From NCBI GenBank assembly GCA_021904315.1, contig CM038915.1:11966001-12030000 (forward strand): a stretch of DNA of 64,000 nt, in the 5' to 3' direction. The notes beneath the pieces were generated by a model. That model was given only the letters and a program-made list of their open reading frames with translations, was not told the DNA's origin and searched no databases. Shown one piece after another: positions 38,441 to 51,823 of the stretch. Numbering within the stretch: the stretch's first letter is position 1; each line of letters begins with the position of its first letter. Both the position numbers and the translations under genes were made by a program. The stretch is from Sphagnum magellanicum (taxonomy: Eukaryota; Streptophyta; Sphagnopsida; Sphagnales; Sphagnaceae).

Positions 38441-41400
38441 ATAAGAAAAATGGTACGATCCTTTTACAGGCAGAGAGTATCAGTGGCTCTTCTCTTCAGA
38501 GAGTTCATGTTGTCACTATTTTGCATCGGGCAGTTGTGGCAACAGACGAGTCCTCTTCTAGGCTAGGCTTGGTGTCCTTCCAGTGTTTTTTTTCTGCTAT
38601 CTTCTTGCACAATTAGCTTCATGCTACTGGTGGCGATGGGTTTAGGCCCTAGGTTTTGTGTTTTCCCCTCCCCCCCTCCCCCTCACCATTGTGTGTTCTG
38701 CAGTTTTGAATGTTGGCTTTTGTTTGGACTTCAATCCTTTGTTTTTTCTTCTCTTGTTTCCTTGCCAGGTGTTTTTCCTTTATTTGTTTATCTTTTCAAT
38801 GTTCCATTGCAATGGTGGAATTATACATTGTGAGCTTTGCTCAAGAAGTGTGGGACCAAATGAAAACAACCTGGGATCCTGAATCCCCAGTCTCTCCATT
38901 ACAAGCAGCAGACATTCGGAGTTTGGCTCAGAAGAAGAAAGTGTGTGTACCATGAATGTACCCTAAACCCCATCTGAACTCCACTTTTTAAAAATCACAG
39001 CCCCCTATGAGAACGTGGGACATGGTCCGGGGAAGGAGAGGGAGGTTGCAGACATGGTTCTTAAAAATCATTTCTAAGAACGAGTTTGATCGGACCGTTT
39101 TGTTTTTAGAAATTATAATAAAATTCCCTTCCTTAGGATTTGATGCCCATATAATCCAAGTAAAGAAAAGGGTAAATTGTTTAGTTCAAATAAGCTCTAA
39201 TTTCTTAGTAAAGGTAAGGGGTGTAATTTTTTAAAATATTATTATGGACACATAAATAATTAAAGAAATATGGGAAACTTGGAACCATATGCAAATGTGC
39301 ATGTGCAGAAGATCGTAATGCAACACAAACATGACATTTCCAACTTTATAAAATTACTACCAAACTCCAAATGTCAATATGTGCACAAGAAACCACAAAA
39401 TGTCCATATGTGCATACATCACACCTTTACCCAAGCCAAAAAAACTAGAAAACTCTTTTATTTTTCTCCTAAAAACCATGCCCGAACAATGTTTTTTTTC
39501 TGACGGTGAAATTTCACCATTTTCCAACAAAGAAATTGGGGAAAAAAAATTATAGTGTAAAGACAATTAATTTTCCTAACTTTTTACATTAAAAATGGAA
39601 AAAAAAAACATTTTACCCCGCCCTTGTTTTTTTAAACATCAACACAAATACTTTCCTTTTGCATAATTATACAATATAGGTATCCATTAATGTTTCTTTT
39701 TATGGTGAAATTTTCACATTGTGATAAAATTGAAAAAATGTCATGGCCTATGTGTTTCAACCCTTTAAATTTCATAAGGTTGTCATAAACGGTTGTTCCA
39801 AATGGGCAAAGGTTGCCATCCAATGAGTTGGTCTAGATTTTTCATCACTTGAATTGAGGGTCACAATTCAGATTTCACTAAAACCCCAATCCTACCATCA
39901 AGGAGTTGTTCCATACACACATGTGGAGCTTTCATTTGCCATCCCATAACTAGCATTGCAATTCTTTCGTTGTCACTTCTCATTCCTTAATTAAGTGCAT
40001 AATCCTCACTTCAAATGCATTAAAACATTTTATATCTTTGAAGGTTTAACCTTTAATCGATGTTTGATGAAAGCAATCTCAAGTGGGGGGAGGGACGTCC
40101 AACCACATAACCACTTGAAAGTCACATAATTGTTGAAAATTTAAAATTTCAGCTAAATAGAGTTATGAAGGACTTCAAGTTGAGAAATGGGAAATTCCCA
40201 CCATTGAAGGTAATTTTACTAGGTGCAAGTGATTTTCAATTTTTTTTTTAATTATTTATTTATTTATTTATTTTGGGAAGAATTTGACCAATCCACCATT
40301 CTTTGTTGATGGTAAAAATTTCAAGGTAAATAGATGCCATCCATATGAGGCTGATGAAAAGAAAAACTTTATTTTGACTTGAGATGAGGGAGAGACACAT
40401 GGACAAAGATGCATATCCAATGGACATGTACACAATCAAAGAAAGGCAAACTTGTGATCAGTTTTAGGCACCTTGGTTGTTCATTCGACCTTTAACTCTT
40501 TTGTTCTAATCTTGAGCACTCCAACCCCCAAATTGAAAACACCGGACTTGTCTAGCATAAGCATATAGCAAAACTTCTTTTCTTCAAAGCTTTTTTTTCA
40601 TGTTGGTGAGCTTTTTCTCTCATTAGGAAGTTCAAAAATTCTTAGAACAAAGGTTGAAAAACACAAGGACTAACAAAGTCCATCGTGACATTCAAGGGTT
40701 AGAAGGTTAAGATTATTGAACATCACAAATTTATATTGAAGGAATTTGTTGCCAGAGGAAACTTTCAAGTTTCTTGGGTTGTGACCCTCTTGGTTTCATT
40801 CAAATTTACTAATAACTATGGTGTGCTTGCCACCATTGGGGTGAATCAATAATGAAACATTGCAGTGATGTTGAATGTTTTTATTGTATAATGCTTGTTG
40901 CCCAACATCATTGGAACTTTGGTAAAATTGCAAATGACGACCTACATAAGATCTAAAAGTACCAGTAGAAGGTCAAAATAAATTGTTAATTTATAAATTA
41001 AATGGCCTTTGAAAACATAATGGCTACATGAATTTATGTGTGCTCAACTTGGTGTGGCAATTGGAGATCTTTACCTCCTTTCTAGCAATCAACATGAAGA
41101 ATTAAATGTTTTTTGGGTGTTGTAGGAAGGATATTGTGATTGAGATATTTATGCATGAGGAGAATTTCTTTTTAGACATAGGTACATACAATTTTTCACT
41201 ATTTTTTACCTTTTACAACAAGATAGGCTAATTATAAATTATGAATCACAATTCAAGTCATATGAATTTTTGAAACTTTAGAACATTCCAAACAAATGCT
41301 AGAATGATGATGGCAATGGTTCAATTATGGCTAGATGTACGCTCATGCAAATGTGTTGAAAACCATTAAGATTGTTGTGCAACCTATCAATAATTTCACA

Positions 41401-42490
41401 TTTTCATCTGACAAGGTCACTACCATACATAATCAATCATGCATTAATGCAAATGCTTATGTGATGCAAAACTCAAAGCATGTACCCATTTTGCTTAACT
41501 TACAAAAAGTGGCAAAAAAAAGGTTGTCTAGCATCAAACAATTTGATCAAGTTGAGTAGTCAATTTCTATCAATGTAGGATGGATTCTTTGAACATGACA
41601 TACCCACCAAGATGTTGTGTGTTGGTGCAAATAAAGTTTTCGTGTTTTGAAAGGCATCAAAACTAGAGTTGTTGAAATAAAGGAGGAATGTGTTCTATAT
41701 ATTATTGGTGTGCATTGTATCGCTCGTCATACTAATCTAGTTGGCCATAATCATGTTTGGGGTACCCCTCAAGATTGCAAATTAAGGATAGGTTGTAATC
41801 CTAAAAACATATAAAATGTTTTTTTGAATTATGTGACACATACAATTTAATCCAAATGAACTTGCCAACACTCAATGTTCCATGATTATTTTTGTAGCTA
41901 ACACTAGTTTACATAAATAGATGTTTCATATGTGCAAGTTACAAAATATTAAATTATTTTCATTTAGTATAGTCATTTTTCTTTTAACTAGAAAATATTT
42001 GGAATTTTCATTTTCCAAACACTTTTTAATTAATGACTTTTAAAATGTAGATGTTTTACTTTTCATCTACATTTTATGCCCTATGTTTGAAATATCAAAG
42101 TCCTTTTAAATATTCCTAAGGGAAGGAAACTTTTATAAGCATGTTTGTTTGAGTTGTGAAGCTTGCAAAAGTTAACTTGTAGAGCATGTAGGTGGATAAT
42201 GGATTAACTTGACACATTGCCTTCATGTATTAGTTTATAATACCAAAATTGGCAATCATTCACACATTGTTTTTATTAGATTTCAATATTTAAACCAAAT
42301 GTGACTCATAATATGATAGACATTTGAATATTTTTTAATCAAACATCAAAATATAATCAAATGTATAACTTTGCTTTTAATGATAATCATAGATTTTGAA
42401 TCATTTTAATTATTCAAAACATTTAGAAATTAAGATCAAACACAAAAACTAAAATTCAAAAAAATTAAAAGGATTTTTGAATGGTTCAAA
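38441..42490. other. AT-rich intergenic, no gene recognised
   Basis: Several short plus-strand frames at 38621-39234 are T- or K-rich and lack motifs. An (ATTT)n run lies at about 40248-40272. No coding, RNA or transposon ends could be assigned in the 39.3-42.4 kb part. Confidence 0.45.
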
Positions 42491-42719
42491 CACATTATGC
42501 CAAAACATGGTTTTTATGATTAAAACAACTTTTGATTATTGCCCAATTATAGTTATGTAATCATATTTAAACTTGAATTTCTATCATTTTTTATTACAAT
42601 CATTATTACGATTTCATGACTATAAATATGATTATAAATAATTATATGATTATAAGTACAATCACATAACTAGTAGTCATGTTCAGCATAATCGACATTA
42701 TTTGACTAACTATGAAAAA

Positions 42720-44320
42720 TAAAATAAATATGAACATGTGCTTAAGTTTATTCTAAATTGGCTTATGTTTAGCCTAGGTTTAATTTTGGTTCAACTTATT
42801 TTTATTTTTAAATTGAATTAAATTGAATTAAAAAAATTTAGGTTCTAGCCTATATTTAGTCTAAATATCTTAATTAATTTAAATATCCTTGATTAGTTTA
42901 AATAGACCTCGTTTAATTTAACTTAGTTCATTTTAGCAATTTTAGCTGAATTTAACATAATTTACCCTATGTTTAGCCTAAATAAAATATTTTTATTGAA
43001 TCTATCTTAATTTAACCTATTTTAGTTTAGTTTGATTGATTTTCATCTAAATAACTTAATTTAACCCTAATTTTGTCTAAATAACATAATCCAACCAAGT
43101 TTAGCCAAAGTAGCATAATTTAACCAATTTAGCCTACTTTAACCTAAGTAAGCAAATTTTGCAATGTCTTGTTAGGTTTTGTTAAGTTTTATAAAGTTTT
43201 ATTTACTTTTGCCAAAATTTGCTCATTTTAGCCCAAGTAACTTAATATAGCTTAATTTTGTTAATTATAACTTATTTTAACATATTATAATCTACTAAAT
43301 AACTTAAATTTGTCAAATTTAACTAAGTTTAAAATATATAACTTATTATACCCAAGTGTAACCAAATTTTATGTAAATAACATAATTTAGTTTAGTTCAA
43401 CCAAGTTTAATCAAGTTCAACGAAATTACATCAAGTTTAATTTAAATAACACACTTGAATGAAGTGAAGTTAAATTTAACCAATTTTAACCTAATTTAAC
43501 CTAGTTTAACTTAAATATCCTACTTTAGCCAAATTTATTCAAATTTAGTCAAATTTAGTCAAAACATGCTTGTATGCATGGCCTCATACATGACGGTTAG
43601 TTATGGGCATGCCACTCATGACTTTTAAGGTTAATGTATGTTCTTAGGTTACTGTATGCTATTAGGTGTTTTAAGGTTATGGCTTGTTTAGGGTTTCAAC
43701 TTGTTGGCGACTATATAAAAGGTCAAGCTCTTCCTTTCTCTTGTTAATTTTTCTAGAATTTCCTTTTCAAGGAGAGTTTCTTTCATAGTTAAACTAGATT
43801 TTTCGATGCTCACGGTGGCTATTGCATGGCCATCGTTTACATAAATTACGTTTTCTTTCCTTCTTTGCAATTTAATTCTAAAAAAACTCCAAGTTCATCC
43901 AAGTTCAACCTAAATAACATAATTTAATCAAGTTTAGCCAAGTTTAACCTAAATATAATATTTTGATATTAAAATTTAACCAAGTTTAATTTAAATAATA
44001 TATTTTTAATCAAAATTTGCCAAATTTAACATAAATAATTTAATTTAATCAAATTTAATCAAGTTTAGCCAAATTAAACCTAAATGACATACTTTAATCA
44101 AAATCAAGAAAGTTTAACCTAAATAACTTAACTTAGTTTATTTTTGTTTAATTTAGTGTGGCCTATGTTAAACCTAAATAGTTTAATTGAACGTAAATAA
44201 CCTTAAACTATGTTAGCTAGGTCTACCTAGGGAAACTTATGTCCACCCAAAATAGCCTATGGAGGCATAGGTTAGCCTAAATTAACCTAGGCTAAAAAAA
44301 ATTATTTTTTATATGTTTAT
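42720..44320. repeat. Degenerate TTTAACCTAAATAAC array, left arm
   Basis: About 1.6 kb of short degenerate units such as CCAAGTTTAACC and TTTAGCCTAAATAAC. A more ordinary 300-bp segment at about 43570-43870 interrupts it. This is the left arm of the palindrome. Confidence 0.8.
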
Positions 44321-44348
44321 GATAAAAATGTTCATTACAAATAAAATG

Positions 44349-44500
44349 TGATGGTGTGATGGTTAAGGGCTTGAGTCCTTGAAGTGACGATGAGGGGTTC
44401 AAGACCTTTTAGTCTCATCCTACATATTATTTAACTTCCTGGAAATAGGTGGTTAATTTAAACTAGGTCACCTAGCCTACACCACTTGGGCGCATCCCAA
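44349..44500 (+). repeat. tRNA-derived SINE-like element (copy 2)
   Basis: A box-A-like GATGGTGTGATGGTTAAGGG starts near 44350, and a box-B-like GGTTCAAGACC lies at 44396-44406 (9 of 11 to GGTTCGANTCC). The body has TTCCTGGAAATAGGTGG then TAGGTCACCTAGCC, echoing copy 1. It mirrors copy 3 in the palindrome. Confidence 0.55.
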
Positions 44501-45829
44501 GTACCTTTATTCGACTAAAAGTTGACTACCACATTGTATCATACAATTGGACAAGAAAAGATAATTTCTTTATTATAGAACACATGTCAACTCATAAGTG
44601 GTTGATAAAACTTTGAATACATCCTAGGTTGCAATGTGGCAACAAAACATTAATAAAAAAAACTATACTTATATTTTAAAATTAAATCTTGGCCATTGGA
44701 GATGTCTTCTCTAATTATGGTAAATATTATTACATTCATTGATAACATAGTCACAAATGGCATTTATGATTATGCCATTTTTGTGAGTAGTGGTAAATAT
44801 GACATGAACGTATGGACTATTAAGTCATGTAGGCATGGCCAATCATATATGTGTTTTAGGCTTACAATGCTAGTCGCTTATGTACTCATATTTATTATGT
44901 TTTGACATAATGACATGTGGACCTTCTTATGAAGAATATTAAAGTTTACATAAATTTGAAAACATTTGGTGAAAGTTTGAGTAAAAAATAACATGTTTAA
45001 TTTTATAACGTTGTTTAAAACATCATTCAACAAGTTTTTTTCATATATAAAAAGATTTTCCCAACACAATGCAATCAATCCAAATTCATAGGATTCTAAT
45101 TTCATAAATAAATAAACACAATTCTTGAAAATAGATAATTGATTCATTAAATACGATGGTTTTTCAAATAAGTGGAAATATAAATTTTCATTGCATCCTT
45201 TTTTATTGTGAGGATAAGAAAAGAAAAAATGCAACATGGAATGTGATTTTTTCATTTTAATGAACTTTTGTAAATGTTTCAAAAGATTAACCCAACAATT
45301 AATCTAATGAACATGGTCTCCAAAAATGATTTGGCTCAATTTGTGTAGCATGTGAATGACTAATGAAAATTAACAACCAAAAGGGTGATTGAAAAGTGAG
45401 AAAAGTGAACTTTTCAAAAAAAAATCATGAATGCAACAAGGGTGAGTTATCATTAATAGTAGTTAATTACAAATGAAAAAGTCATTTTCCCTAGCCATTT
45501 GGCCATCCTAAAGACTCATTTGTGCCACCCATGGTCTTAACAACCACAATGTCAAAACGTGACATTTATGATTATAAAAATCTAATCATATGTGCCATCT
45601 ATGACTAGAAATGACTACATGATTGCTAGTTCATAAGATCATGTCGTAAATGCCACTAGTCACATTAGTCGCAACCACATTAACAACCACAATTCACCAT
45701 GACTATAGTTGCAAAAAACATAATCTTGGATCCAATGAGACACATGATAACTTCACAAAATGTCGCATGTCAATTTTTTTTTAAACCAATTTTTTTTTCT
45801 TTTCAATCAAATATTGACATGTGCTAGCC

Positions 45830-46062
45830 TCTTAACTTAGGGGACCCAACTTACAGAGCCTAGCCTAAAAACCCTACCTTAAGCAACTTAGCCTAGGTGC
45901 TAAAAAAACTTCATAGGCTTAGCAAGCCAACCAAAACATTTAAGCAAGCCACCAGGTATCTAAACATCTAAGTGTTTAGGTGTTTAGGTTTACAAGTGGG
46001 AGGACTTGAACTCCCCACCATGATTTTGGGTAACAAATCCTTAACCATTGCACCATCGAAGT
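45830..46062 (-). repeat. tRNA-derived SINE-like element (copy 3)
   Basis: Reverse strand: box-A-like GATGGTGCAATGGTTAAGGA ending near 46039, and box B GAGTTCAAGTCC at 46002-46013. The anticodon-like region is not canonical. It is followed by CCTAGGCTAAG-type sequence. It lies in the right palindrome arm, opposite copy 2. Confidence 0.55.
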
Positions 46063-46079
46063 TGACCTAAGTGAATTTA

Positions 46080-47900
46080 GGCTACCTAGTAGCCTAGGCT
46101 TGGCTAACATAGGTTAATTTAAATTAATTTAGGCATTCATAATTTAATGTAAACCTATTTACCATAAATTAACGTATACTTAAACTAGGCTAAAGTAGTC
46201 TAAACTTGGCAAAATTTGATAAAACTAATATTAATTAAATTAAAATAGACAATTTAAAATAAATTTAACTAAATTTGGCAAAAATTAGGCTAAACTATAA
46301 CACGTAGGCAAAACTTAACAAAACATGGCTAAAACTTAGATAAATTCAGCTAAACTAAGGTATTGAAGCAAAATTTGCAAAATTTAGTTAAACATGGTTA
46401 TTTAGTTTAAACATGGAAAAATTTGGTTAAACATGACTATTTAGGTTAAACTTGGCAAAACTTGGTTATTTAGGTTAAACTTGGTTAGACTTGGAAAAAT
46501 TTGGCAAAACTTGGCTATTAATGTTAAATTTGGTTGGACTTGGAAAAATTTGGCTAAACATGGCTATTTAGGTTAAACTTGGCTACACTTGGCAAAACTT
46601 GGTTATTTAGGTTAAATTTGGTTAGACTTGGCTAAATTTAACACAACTTAACTAAACATGGTTAATTAGGTTAAACTTGGCAAATTTTGGCTAAACATTA
46701 CTATTTAGGTTAAACTTGGTTACACTTGGCAAAACTTGGTTAAACTATTAATGTTAAATTTGGTTAAACTTGGCAAAATTTGGCTATTTAGGTTAAATTT
46801 AACTAAACTTGGCAAAACTTGGTAAAACTTGGTTATTTATGTTAATATTGGATAGATTTGACTAAACTTGGCAAAATTTAGTTAAACATGGTTATTTTGG
46901 TTAAACTTGGCAAATTTTGGCTATTTAAGTTAAACATGGTCACAATTGGAAAAACTTAAATAAATTAGGCTAAACTAGGGTATTGAAAATAAACTTGACA
47001 AAATTTTTGATAATTAAGTTAAACCAGGGTATTGAAGCAAAACTTGGTAAAAATTGGTTTAAATTGGTTAAACATGGCTATTTAGGTTAAACTTGGTTAG
47101 ATTTGGTTAGATTTGGCAAAACCTAACTAGTTAAGTTAAATTTTACTACATTTGGCAAAATTTAGATGAATTTGACTAAACTAGGGTATCGAAGCAAAAT
47201 TTGGTTAAACATGATTATTTAAGTTACATTTTACTAAATTTGGTTAAACTTGGCCAAACTTGGATAAATTAAGTTAAACTAAGGTATTAAAGCAAAATTT
47301 GACAAAACTTGGTTTTAAAAAGCTACTTAGGTTAAATTGAACTAGACTTGGCAAAACTTGGATAAATTAGTTTAAGTAGGGTATTATGGCTAAAAATGCC
47401 TAAGCATGGCTAAACATGGCTATTTAGGTTATATTTGGTTATATTTAGAAAAATTTAAATAAATTAAGTTAAATTAGTGCATTCAAGTTAAACTTGGTTA
47501 AACATGGATAAATTTGGATAAGTTAGGCTAAACTAAGGTATTGAGGCAAAACTTGGCTAAATTTGGTTGAACATGGCTAAACGTGGCTACTTAATTTTAA
47601 ATCGGTTAGACTTAACAAAACTTTGAAAATTTTGGGAAAATTAATATATTGAAGTTATTTTTGTCTAAACATGATTATTTAAAAAATAAAACTTGGTTAA
47701 ACTTGGCAAAATTTGAATAAGTTAGGTTAAAATAGGGTATTGATGTTAAACTTAGCTAAACTTAGTTAAACATGGCTATTTAGGTTAAACTTAAATAGAC
47801 TTGGCAAAACATGGTTAAACTTAGGTTAATTTTGGTTAAATTTGCTTCAACTTGGTTGATTTGATTTTTTGAAAAATTAACTAAAATTGGCTAAACCAAA
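46080..47900. repeat. Degenerate TTAGGTTAAACTTGG array, right arm
   Basis: About 1.8 kb of units such as GGTTAAACTTGGCTAAAC, GGCAAAACTTGG and GGCTATTTAGG, in the opposite orientation to the array at 42720-44320. No regular long period is evident; monomers are about 8-15 bp. Confidence 0.8.
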
Positions 47901-48448
47901 CTAAAATTAAGATAATTAAATTATAATAAATTAGTTTAAATTATATTATATTATGTTAAATTAGGTTACATTAGGATAAATTAGACAAAATTATGTTATT
48001 TACGTTAAATTAAATTATTTGAACATTTGTTAGTTTATTTGAAACTAAATTGAATTTGGTTATATTATTTCAAATTCAAATATTGTTTCAATATGAATAC
48101 AATATTTGTATAATCATATTCTTAGTCATAATTATTTTTAGTCTTAATTAGTCATATGTATAGTCATGTAATCATAATTTAAACCATAATCATCAAAATG
48201 CTAATGACTAAAGGCCACATATGATTACATGACTATGTTTAAATATTAGTCACAAGATGTTCTAGTCATAAAAACCACATTTTGGTGTTGTGAATTCAAT
48301 GGTGCAATATTAAAACTCCACCTTTATTGATTGAAGTTTTACAAGTGATCAAACTTGGATTGTATGATAATGAAAAACAATTGTTACAATGCAATGAAGC
48401 CTCCTTTCGATTACAAAGGTCGACCTTATATTTGAAAGTTATGAATTA

Positions 48449-48722
48449 AGGTGCAAATTTTTTAAGGTGTACCAAAATCTTGTCACAACATCACCCTTTT
48501 TTTGTATTTTTAACCTAATCCATTTTTACAATGTAAAGACACATTTATCGATGATTATGATGGAATCTAGAATTGTAATAGTTTATAATATAGTCCTTTT
48601 GAAAATTTTGACAACTTTTGATTTATTACTTTTATGGGGATCAAAATATAGGGTAAAAAAGGACTATAGTAAAGAATAGGCCCTTTTCATCCTATGTGGT
48701 ACACCTTAAATGATTTTCACCC
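48449..48722. mobile_element. GGGTGAAA-family TIR element (copy 2), 274 bp
   Basis: Left end AGGTGCAAATTTTTTAAGGT then GTACCA. Right end, inward, GGGTGAAAATCATTTAAGGT then GTACCA. It is the same element as copy 3 (54518-54788) in the opposite orientation, sharing the interior throughout. The flanks ATTA and TTTA agree at three of four positions. The 70-codon frame inside is incidental. Confidence 0.8.
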
Positions 48723-50236
48723 TTTAACATCAAGTTAAATCATTAAATCAATATCCAATGATGTTTAATTTTATCAAATCAAAATTAATGAACCACTTGA
48801 CAATTTGTTATTAACTGGAATTTTGTTCAAAATTTTTACACGTTGATAATTTTTGAAATGTATTCTACACTATCATTTAGTAGAACAAAATTCATGAAAT
48901 ATTAAATTTTTTTAATAACAAATGTTGGAATCTTTTGATGAAGTAACATTAATCCCCACTTTGACATTGTGATGTTTAGATTGTGATTATGAAGCTAACA
49001 ACCTCAAGTAGTATGGAACTAACAAATCAAATATTAAATTTCAATATAAAGGTACAATAATGTGGGTGTAATGCACATGTTTGCCTTCCATTCTAATTGG
49101 GGAAAATTGACAAATGGATTGTGATTCAACCCCCTTAATTAGCAAACCAAGTGACACATTATGAACAAACCATTTTACAACCACATGAATTTGAATCTTT
49201 TGTGCAAGTTCAAGATCATGTTTGCAAGATTATGGCAAAACAAATTAGGTAATGCCATCAATTCCATGTTCACAAATTAGTAAAATTGATGTATATATAT
49301 CTTGTTGTTATCCTTTTCAATTAGCTTAACACCTATTATTCAAGTCAAAATCAACAAATTTAAACGATGAATTTTTTTTGGAAACATATTCATTGAAAAT
49401 AAACATATTTTCTTGCCTATACATAATCTTCTTTACAAGAAAGAAGTAAGACAACATGGTAAAAGAATAAGGCAAATTTGTATATTTGAAAAGGATAGCT
49501 CAAAAACAAGAATGAGCCACAGCCATGTGTTCATAAATGTATGTTTACTATGAATTCACTAGGTTTCAACAATGCATCAAACTTTGGAATATGAGTGGTT
49601 TTCACATCTTATATTAACAATTGTTGTGTCATATATGCTAACATCAAATAAGTATCTATTTTGCATGATTTGGTTACATTTATAAAAAGTTAAACAAGGG
49701 ATTTAATGTGAAGCAAATATTTCTCACACTAGAAGGAATCTTGTCCTTTGCAACCAAGAAAACAATGATGAGAACTCCTTAATGACTCTATGAATGACTA
49801 TATTCGTATAATATAATTTTTAATTTTACATGGAAAAATAAATAGTCATTTAAATGAAATGTTTTTGTCCCTAATGGATGATAATATTACATATGGTAAT
49901 AATGAAATCATTAGTTCACAAAAAATTTCATGCATGAGACATTCATGACAAAGGAAAAAATGATGCAAACTTCTAGTTGTCATTTATATGATCTTAAAAT
50001 GACTATTGTTTAAAATGACTTTAACAATGATGACCTAGTTTTTCAATGTAATTATCAAATGATTATATTTTGAACAACATGATAATTGATGTATGACTAA
50101 AGAACGATTATTGCAATGACATGGATAATATTGACATTGTAGTTTCAAGTGATTGTGAAATGATTAAAATATGAAAAACTAACTGAAAATTGATTACAAA
50201 AATGACTAATGTATAATGACATGGGTAATGTTGACC
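48723..50236. other. AT-rich intergenic, no gene seen
   Basis: No recognisable coding or structured feature on either strand. Confidence 0.5.
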
Positions 50237-50345
50237 ACCTAGCTAATACCTATTTACCTACCCACCCACTCACCCTTCCACCTACCTATATTTACCTACC
50301 CACTCACTTACTTCACTTACCTACCTACCTCTTACTTACCATCCT
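50237..50345. repeat. Degenerate (TACC)n microsatellite
   Basis: Runs such as CCTATTTACCTACCCACCCA and CACTTACCTACCTACC. A small inverted repeat (GCATACTACCTAC with GTAGGTTTGC) follows at its end. Confidence 0.8.
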
Positions 50346-50433
50346 ACAATTTGCATACTACCTACTTTGTAGGTTTGCAATGATATAAAATAAACATGTG
50401 AAATAAAAAACTTGACAAAAATTGGACATCTTT

Positions 50434-50680
50434 TGATGGTTTAGTCCATTGGTAAAAACTTGGTTTATCATTATGGAGCTAAGGGGTTCAATTTTTAATA
50501 CTTACAACCTATGTGCATTCCTAAAAAGCTAGGGTAGGTAGGTTAAACTAAAACAATTAATTAAATAGGTTATATTAGGTTAGATTGGCTACATTAAGCT
50601 ACACCTACTTGCCTATTTGCCTTTTTCAACTTGCCTAAACCTATTACCTACCTATCTACTAGAAATTATTTTTATAATAA
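50434..50680 (+). repeat. tRNA-derived SINE-like element (copy 4)
   Basis: A box-A-like GATGGTTTAGTCCATTGGTA starts near 50435, and a weak box-B-like GGTTCAATTTT lies at 50485-50495. Downstream, the GCTAGGGTAGGTAGGTT tail resembles the TAGG-type sequence after the other three copies. It is the most degenerate copy. Confidence 0.4.
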
Positions 50681-51823
50681 TCCAGGAAAATGATTTTAAT
50701 CTAGGTATAAATTTGACTAATCAAATGGTCCATTAATTGTAAGTCATATTATAATCATTCATTACTATGACACCGTAACAATATATATGATTTTTCTTCT
50801 ATGATGTTTTATATAACTTGACAATTGTCTTTAATTATGAATATCGGATGAAAAGTGTCACTTCAACCATTCAATGACTTCTTGTCCCAAACAACTCATC
50901 TGACATTACTAAGGGCCCTTTAATCATATAGTGTTTAATATGACTACAAACTCAATCATAAATGAAGTCACATATTTAAGAATTTGTTTTATAATCAATG
51001 GTTCAATGATGGACAATATGAACATGAAATAACAATTTGTTTAATTATTAATGAAAAAATAGATTAATTATGAAACTCAAAACTAACAAATGTTAATCAA
51101 ATGTACTCAATGTTAATATTGCATTGGATCATCTACAAAGTTATTTGTACATAAACTTAACAAATGGAGCTTATGTGAGACAAATATTTCCCCAATATTT
51201 TAACGATTGGTGTGAAACAAATAATTTTTTGATTCATTTTAGTGGATTGATTATGAAACTTATAAATAACCAATGTTAATAGAATTGTTGTTACATTGAA
51301 TTATTTAAAGTATCAATGCATTTTGTTATGGGGGTTCATTTTTTTTTGTATTAGAAAGCTACACGATTAAAAATGTAAAGTCTCGTATATTGATTATTGG
51401 GTTAAAATATAATTCAATTAGTTTTATAATATGATTGGGTTTGTTTTTAAATTCCAAATATAATTAATATAGGTATGAGAAAAATAAAACATAAGATATA
51501 ACATATATATAATAAAATTATAATTGGTATTAATTATTACTTTAAGTTCAATTAATAGGATGAGAAGGTGTAATTTATACTATTTAGGTTCATACTATAA
51601 GAGATAACATTAATGAAATTTTACCTAGTCAAAACAAGGAGTTAATTTATGAAAACATGGATGTAACAACTTGGTGGTACATTTATTTGTTTACTTTGAT
51701 TTTGGAACTTAAAACATCATTTTTTCTTCGTATATTTCTTCCCATGGAAAAAATTAAAATATTCATTGTTTATAAGGACTTTGTAGGTGCTAGATATGGT
51801 ATTCATCATTTGAAATGTAATTT
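50681..51823. other. AT-rich intergenic, no gene seen
   Basis: No recognisable feature. Confidence 0.5.

Larger units (their letters stand above)
42491..48292. mobile_element. 5.8-kb imperfect palindrome, giant-TIR element candidate
   Basis: The two ends are inverted copies: inward from the left, CACATTATGCCAAAACATGG then TTTTTATGATTA; inward from the right, CACAACACCAAAATGTGG then TTTTTATGACTA. The arms keep matching in order: a CATGTAATCATA-rich block, a long array (TTTAACCTAA orientation at 42720-44320; the reverse orientation TTAGGTTAAACTTGG at 46080-47900), a tRNA-like head (plus strand near 44349, minus strand near 46062), and an inner block (about 44720-44830 matching the reverse complement of about 45540-45720). 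The arms differ in array length. No transposase is inside. The flanks give no clean target duplication; eight-base flanks share TTCAA in the middle. It could be a degenerate fold-back transposon or an inverted duplication. Confidence 0.65.

Noticed and set aside
44349-44410. tRNA gene
   Set aside because: Box A and box B are recognisable, but no proper anticodon arm or acceptor stem forms; better explained as a SINE head. The same applies at 17782, 46000 and 50434.
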